Origin: Centroberyx gerrardi
Lineage: Eukaryota; Chordata; Actinopteri; Beryciformes; Berycidae
Assembly (NCBI RefSeq): GCF_048128805.1
Contig: NC_136016.1
Coordinates: 15,148,676-15,212,675, forward strand
DNA length: 64,000 nt
Direction: 5' to 3'
Below, in pieces: positions 58,057 to 64,000 of the stretch (position 1 is its first letter; each line of letters starts with the position of its first letter). A model generated the notes under the pieces. It had not been told where the DNA came from and ran no database searches. It saw only the letters and a list, made by a program, of their open reading frames with translations. The translations under genes were made by a program, and so were the position numbers.

Positions 58057-60225
58057 CTGCAAGACCAGAGAGCGCGTTCACACATACACACACACGTAAG
58101 TCTAAGTACTGAAAATACTAATTTTGGCAGGTTACATTTACATTATACTGTACATCAGGCTAGTATAAATGCAGTGCTGTTCTCCTGGGTGTCAACCGGT
58201 GCAATGCGGCAATCTCAGTCAAATAATAAGTACTCTAACGCACACCAGAATTACTTAGATGGACACTTTTATTGATTGGCTACATAATAATTGTAGGCCA
58301 TAGGAGCGAATGACACGTTTCGCATGTTGTTGCTTCGTCAGATGTAGCCGATCAATAAAAGTGCCGATCTAAGTAATTGTGGTGTACGCTTTAATTGCTT
58401 GTTTGTTAACAAGCAACCACCGGTTAGGAGTACAAGGATCGAAGCCACAGTACAAATTTTCCTGTATCCTGAGAATGATAATGTATGATAGAGAAGTGCT
58501 AGGTAAAGAAGTAAAAGCCAGGGAGACTTTTTTTTAATAAGACAGGAATAGGATTGATGCAAGTAGAAGAGAAAGATATGGGGAAAAGGGATATATGTTT
58601 TAGGTTTAAGTCTCCAAAGTTAGGTTGTTTCAGGTGAGCAGCAGCACCCAACTCTGGATCTGCTCACCCTCTGCCATCACTGCATTTTCTTTCTGCCGTA
58701 TTTTCCACTTCCACCTATAGTACCCCCTTCTGTTCCCTCCCATTTGATCTCTCTCTCTCTCTCTTCTGCCTCCTCTCCCTCTACCTCTGCACCTCTCTCT
58801 CCCCCCCTCCCGCTGCTCTCACTCGTCTCCCCGTTCTCATCATCCCTCCACACACCCCAGCGTCCTCCTTCTTCTCCTCCCTCCTCCCGCTCCCCACCCC
58901 GTCCGGTCCTGTCCCTCGGGCCTCCCTCCAGCCTTCTTGACAGCCTGCCTATTATCCCAAGAGGGGCTTAAGATGGCATTGATCTGGCCTCTGGGGATCC
59001 TCCAGATTGTAACAGAGGGACAGAGTGCGTCAGAGCGGTCCATTCCTGGCCCAAGAATACAAAATGCTCCTTATTCTGAGAGAGGAGAATGACGCCCACC
59101 CCAAACTCCACCCACCTAGATCTGGACTCATTCAGGTGATGCGATGCCACCCGTCATGGCTGCCGGCCACTTGGACCATAAGGCAGACTTTCTCTTCACG
59201 TGTCGTATGAGATTAAGGCCCTATGACGTCAGCTAGAAAGAGAGAGTTCAGGCTCAAGTGCTAGAGTTTGATTGGTTGGGCTTACTTGCAGGCATAAGGG
59301 CAAAATGACATAAAATAGCAGTGAGTGAAATAAAACACAAAAGATATGAGCAGGTGCAGCTGAGATAAAGCCCAGTAGGGCTAGACAATAAGTCACCTAG
59401 ACAATAAGCAATTATGGATCTAGAAAATCTATGGCTCCAGGGTGATTGCTGCAAATATGGAATATTTTGCATATACGGAATAATAAAGCGAATATTTCAC
59501 AAAACCACTTGGATACAACTTTTAAAACCTTTGATATTACTTTTCTGAATTGCCTCTGTTCCATCCAACTTATTTCAAAACTCTATGACTGTTTCCTAAC
59601 TCATACTCTATGAAACAACTCAGATTCAAGTTCAAATGTCAATTTTCAGAATTTGGGAAAGTTGTTCATAAATATTGACTGGCCTGCCCTCGACCACAGG
59701 GATAAAACATAGATATATGCTCAAACTTAAAGGTAACTACCGGTATATAGAAACAAACTATATTAGACAACAACTTCCTAGTTAATCAATCATCTTCACA
59801 GTGGGGGAGTGTAATTTGTCACATGCCAACACAACATAATAATCAAATTCATCAATCAAATTTTCTTCAACAGGCATTAGTCACATTTTTTAAAAAGCTG
59901 CTATGTTTGCGAATAAGCTTTTTTCAGCTACCGTAGAAAAAGCTTATTCGAACTTCAAGGGCAAATGTGGAAACTGTTTTCTCAAACTTTAACAAGTTCT
60001 TAGTGAAGGAAAGTAACAGACTAAAATTCAAATTGTCAATGTATCCCTTTAAATCCTTGATGACTGGTCCCTTTACGTATTGTATGGGTGTGACTTGGGA
60101 CTATGCCACCCTCTTGCCTCGGTGCCAACAACACCGTGAACAGTGACCGGTGCCAGGGAACCTGGGAGAATCCTGTCTCTTCACCATCATCATGACGTCA
60201 GTTACAATCACACTGGAATTCTCCC
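58057..60225. other. fra10ac1 intron or 5' direction, no exon recognised
   Basis: I looked on the minus strand for the conserved FRA10AC1 blocks preceding CGNK (the FGFRWR and RENHRFLW regions) and did not find them. There is a CT-rich stretch at 58747-58870 and a short inverted repeat near 59915-59950 (GAATAAGCTTTTTTC...GAAAAAGCTTATTC). A pair of segments around 58255-58295 and 58340-58382 is mutually inverted (CTTAGATGGACACTTTTATTGA against TCAATAAAAGTGCCGATCTAAG), which suggests a roughly 130-bp MITE. Confidence 0.5.
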
Positions 60226-60229
60226 ATGA

Positions 60230-60328
60230 CATGTCTCTCTCTCCCTCTCTCCCTCTCTCCCTCTCTCCCTCTCTCTCTTTCTCTCTCCCTCTCTCTCTTT
60301 CTCTCTCTCACACACACACACACACAAC
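60230..60328. repeat. TCTCCC/TCTC tract with terminal CA run
   Basis: (CTCTCTCC)n from about 60234 to 60310 passes into (CA)8 at 60310-60326. It is simple sequence only. Confidence 0.85.
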
Positions 60329-60379
60329 TGAATCAAATGTATACACAAACCAGTCAGCAGCAAGGCAGCAAGAAAAACC

Positions 60380-60540
60380 ATGTGTTCTGCCCTACTGTAA
60401 CAACTACCCATTAAGTGCTCTTGATCAAGGCACTGGCCCTGCCAACTGCTCCAGTGAAGCTGCTCACTGCCCAATTCATAAAAGACTGTGGTTGTACTGG
60501 TAAGTTAGGAGATGTGAGTGTGTGAATGTGTATAACCCTC
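60380..60540 (+). repeat. SINE-like repeat tail, third copy
   Basis: AACAACTACCCATTAAGTGC, CTTGATCAAGGCACTGGCCC, AACTGCTCCAGTGAAGCTGC, CACTGCCCAATTC and GACTGTGGTTGTACTGG match the bodies of the copies at 11945-12160 and 34590-34830. No tRNA-like head is preserved here. Confidence 0.55.
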
Positions 60541-60579
60541 CCTCTTCTTACAACTACTCCCCTGGGAGGATGCCATTAA

Positions 60580-61430
60580 TAGGAATTTGTTTTTAGGCAA
60601 CTTGCCTGACTAAATAAAGTTTAAAAAGTAAATAAATAGAATTAAAGCAAGCAAACTATTTTTTTTGCCTCTTTCTGGTAGTTTTGAGTCTGAGTTTCCC
60701 TTTCCTACTTAAAAAAATGTGTTTTGTTTCCCCATAAACAGCTAATATGCACAGCCTTTCTCATGGGTGTTGGGATCAAAAGGCAGATTTTCAAAAGTAC
60801 GGCTGTACACAGCATTACTGCTTTACAACATTTTACCACAGGCACATATCTGTGTGTGATGCATGATGAAATGATATGTCCGGCTACTCATGGAAAATCT
60901 CCACTGTGTTTTGCTGACTAGTGTTTGGGTATCCTCACACGTCAGGCAGGCTAGCCTCACGTGCTGCAGGAGGGGACCTGACATTAGGCTGGCTGACTAA
61001 GCCTGTTAGGAGAGGAGACTCCGGTCCTCCTACGTCAATGGATCCTAATGCCACCAGTCAGTGGCCTGAGATCAACAGGGACACGGCCGGACAGATGGCA
61101 GCATGATTAACATTCACTGGATGAAGTCACAGGACAGTGACCCGGGAAGGCATTCTCTCACTTTTTATTAACTCTTAGATAACTGGCAAAGTTGATGAAG
61201 AACACATTCTTATTAAACAAAATGACCAAGAAGGCATTATCATTGACCAAGAACATATTCTTCTTTAACACCAGGCATGCTAAGTTACCTTACAGCATAT
61301 TCTTTTTTAACCAGGTATGTTGACTAAGACCATATTATTAGCTGACCAAACAAGTTACTAGAGAACACATTTATTAGCAAGTTGACTATGGACAGATTAT
61401 TTTTAAATGAGACAAGCTGACTAAGCAAAA
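60580..61430 (+). repeat. Fish repeat tail and a degenerate array of related units
   Basis: GAATTTGTTTTTAGGCAACT and TGCCTGACTAAATAAAG (60582-60622) match a common fish repeat end (GAATTTGTTCTTAACTGAC...TTAAATAAAGG). Between 61165 and 61425, units resembling AAGTTGACTAAGAACACATTCTT recur about every 40-50 bp with varying spacing, as if the tail unit had been tandemly amplified and then decayed. Confidence 0.45.
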
Positions 61431-64000
61431 AAAACTTTTGGAGAGTAGCTGCAGTTACAAAAATATATACACTCACATCTGGGAGCCTTCTACTGTTGGC
61501 TATTGAGCAACTTCTCTGCAGAAGTTGGGGGTTTTGCTCAAAGGCACTGTAATAGTAGTTTCTGTGGAATTCACATCCACGGGCAGAGTCTTCCAGTATT
61601 GGGATATGAATTGGCAACCATAAGGTTGTTTTTCTGACCACCCAACCCCACCTCAAAAACCCTCTCGACATAGGGGAACTGATTCAGGATCAGAGTCTGC
61701 CTTTTTATACTGGTTGTTCCATAAGATCATATTGACAAGTAATCCTGGCTGCTGACCTAAGATACGATCAGCACTCATTCTATTTTGCAACCTTTATTTA
61801 CTCCAGAGTGTCCTGTTAAATGAGCAAGCTAAGGAGCATAACATGCAACTGAGATTATGGGTTTGTACAGTATGCGTCTTAAGACCTGCATTGCATGTCA
61901 TCCAATCTTTCCTGTCTCTCTCCACTGGATACTATCTAAAAACTAGACTTTTTGAAACGTTATATTTGAAGGATAGGTTTATTGCACACTGTTTTTCAGA
62001 GCAACACCCTGCCACACACTCACAGTTACACACATTAATACAAGAAGACCAGGCCTGGACAATGACAGTCCTCTATTGTTGGACTGTGACAGCTTAGTGA
62101 ACACAGACTGTGGACTAACGGGTTATCACTTCCACTATTTAAAGTAGACTCAATTACTTGTCTGGGATTGATTTGTTTTGTCTAGCACAACAGAGCCCAA
62201 TTGGACAGCCTTATAAAGGGCAAATGCTGCCCATCTTGGAACCCAAGCCAGGCTAAAGTGAGCATTCAAAGCCATTGAAAGGAACTCAGCTTTTATATGG
62301 CCCATCACTTTCATTTTAATTAAACAGATAATGAGTTGAAAGAGCCGTTCATTAGAAGGGCATGAATGCATTCAATTTCAGTCATTTGTTAGCAGATTAA
62401 ATATATGAAAGTGACAAATATCTATAAACCAAATAAAAAAATATTTTAAATTTGTGAGTTACGATGGCCATAAACCACAAAGTCTTGAAAAAAAAAGGAA
62501 AGAAGGACAGAAAAACAGGTATGGTGTCTCAAAAAATATGAAAATCCTGAACACAAACCCTGAATTCTGCTGGAAGCGAGTCAAGACAATCCTCAGACTA
62601 TGATGTCAGAGAGCTGGCTTAGCGTGGCCTCACACTCCAACTAATGGTGGAGCTGGGAATACAGAGGTAGCAGAGGTGGGTCAATCCTAATCCATGCACC
62701 ATATGTGAGAGAGACAGCTTGGTAGAGTGCGTGTTGAACACTTCTGTTTTTTTTGTTTTTTTTTGAAAGACAAGGAAGTTATATAAGCGAAAGACCTTTC
62801 ACACACCATTCATTCTGACAGGAGGCCCACCAAAAATAAGAATGGCCTCAACTAACTTTGGCCTTTAACCTCCTGCTGACAGCAAGAGTAAAGCTCAATT
62901 TATACCGCGAGGGAAACCCATAGAAAACTGTGATTAAGAGTGAAACACCTGCATGCCTTGCACCCCCACATGTGCATCTGCTCCAGCACAAAATTAGCTC
63001 AAGACACATCTCAATATGCTTCTGTCTCATTCAATATGTGCCTTCCCTTCTGTATCATTAAAAAAAATGATTTCTATTCCCGTATCTGACGCTGAGATGT
63101 AAGGGTTTGGCAAAATTATTCCAATTATGTGAAGAGTGATCTCTTGTAATGTGAGCAATCTTCAAGAAAGAAATGAAATGCACTGTGGTTACATGGCTCG
63201 GGGTCTGTGTTTTCGGAAGCCAGGAGCTATCAAGCTCTTTGAGAAAGGTCTTGACAGCTTCTCCTTCCCCGCGTACACCACTGGAATAAATCATGTGAAG
63301 CTTTCAGGGATATGATTGGTTCTAGACAAAAGGCAAAAACAGGGTGGTGGAGTAGTGGAGCAGGGGTGAGGTAAATGTGAATCTCATTTGTCACTGACTG
63401 AGTTATTTTAAAAATAAAATAAAATAAAGAATTCCTTAAGCTGGAGGGAAGCATTGGGCGCCCCGGAGGAGGAAAACATGTGCTCTTGATGCCATGTGTT
63501 TGATTCCAGCTCATACCCTTTGATGCATGTCATACTTTCTTCTCTTTTGAAAATGAAAGTAAAAATGTCTCCTAACCACACGATAGTTAACCCGTTACCG
63601 CGCTCTCCTTCATCCCACGTCTTTCTCACACTATGGCCATGAAACGACAGGTCAATGCTCTTAGTAATCCACCCGATTAGGTGAACGGTAGTCAGCATTA
63701 CCTAATACCAGCATGACCTAAAGCGCACAGATAGCAACAGACAAACCGCTGATAAGAGGCTGATTTCCAAAAGGGGCAGAGTCGACATATACGTAGTGGC
63801 CTTTATTAGGAACACGACACTAAGACCAATTTCCCTTTAAGACAGTAAAAGGGATAGCTCTGTCTTTTTAAAGAGCTTATCTAATTCATCTGTGAGTGGG
63901 AGTCTCATTCAGCGCTTTTGTTGTCGAGCCAGCACTGCTAGCTAACACATGGCAACAACCAAACCAAGTTCAGGATAAATCACATGAAACACTTCTTAAA
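61431..64000. other. Window end, no gene or clear element recognised
   Basis: The stretch is AT-rich with T and A runs. ORFs of up to 115 codons (61324-61671, minus) have no family resemblance. No promoter, RNA gene or terminal-repeat pair was identified. It may be fra10ac1 intron or intergenic. Confidence 0.45.

Noticed and set aside
58057-64000. Search for the N-terminal exons of fra10ac1
   Set aside because: Conserved N-terminal and central blocks were not found on the minus strand, so no exon is claimed. They probably lie beyond 64000.

Overview
The window is vertebrate nuclear DNA from a ray-finned (teleost) fish. It has split genes with GT-AG introns, many CA/GA microsatellites, DNA-transposon relics and tRNA-derived SINE-like repeats of fish type. 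The gene order cep55 (+), rbp4 (-), pde6c (+), fra10ac1 (-) matches the human 10q23.33 neighbourhood CEP55-(FFAR4)-RBP4-PDE6C-FRA10AC1. No FFAR4-like coding exon is visible between cep55 and rbp4. All exon models were built by hand from splice sites, reading phase and remembered family sequence, without any database search.

Layout. 1-7.5 kb: transposon graveyard, with a hAT (ZBED-like) transposase fragment, a broken PIF/Harbinger transposase carrying a nested inverted-repeat element, LINE-type tails and a long-TIR foldback element. 7.5-8.5 kb: two minus-strand, phase-compatible exon-like ORFs of unknown identity. 8.8-9.1 kb: a small hAT element with an 8-bp target duplication. 9.6-21.6 kb (+): cep55, 11 coding exons, 508 aa. 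21.6-25.5 kb: cep55 3' region and AT-rich spacer. 25.5-28.9 kb (-): rbp4, 5 coding exons, 192 aa, with a TATA promoter. 29-35 kb: spacer with repeats, including a 450-bp CTGA-type array. 35.3-49.5 kb (+): pde6c, 22 coding exons, 848 aa. 49.5-53.8 kb: pde6c 3' region and spacer. 53.8-58.1 kb (-): the last six coding exons of fra10ac1, whose 5' exons lie beyond the recognised part. 58.1-64 kb: no recognisable exon, only repeats.

The genes do not form a pathway operon. rbp4 (retinol carrier) and pde6c (cone phototransduction phosphodiesterase) both serve vision and are divergently arranged about 6.4 kb apart. cep55 acts in cytokinetic abscission and fra10ac1 encodes a nuclear protein. I found no convincing new molecular system. 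The most useful unusual points are a GC-AG intron in pde6c, a Cys-ending CaaX box in cone PDE, TG-repeat tracts beside two splice acceptors, a pentamer-rich pde6c 3'UTR, a pyrimidine repeat beside a fra10ac1 donor, and the unidentified two-exon ORF upstream of cep55.
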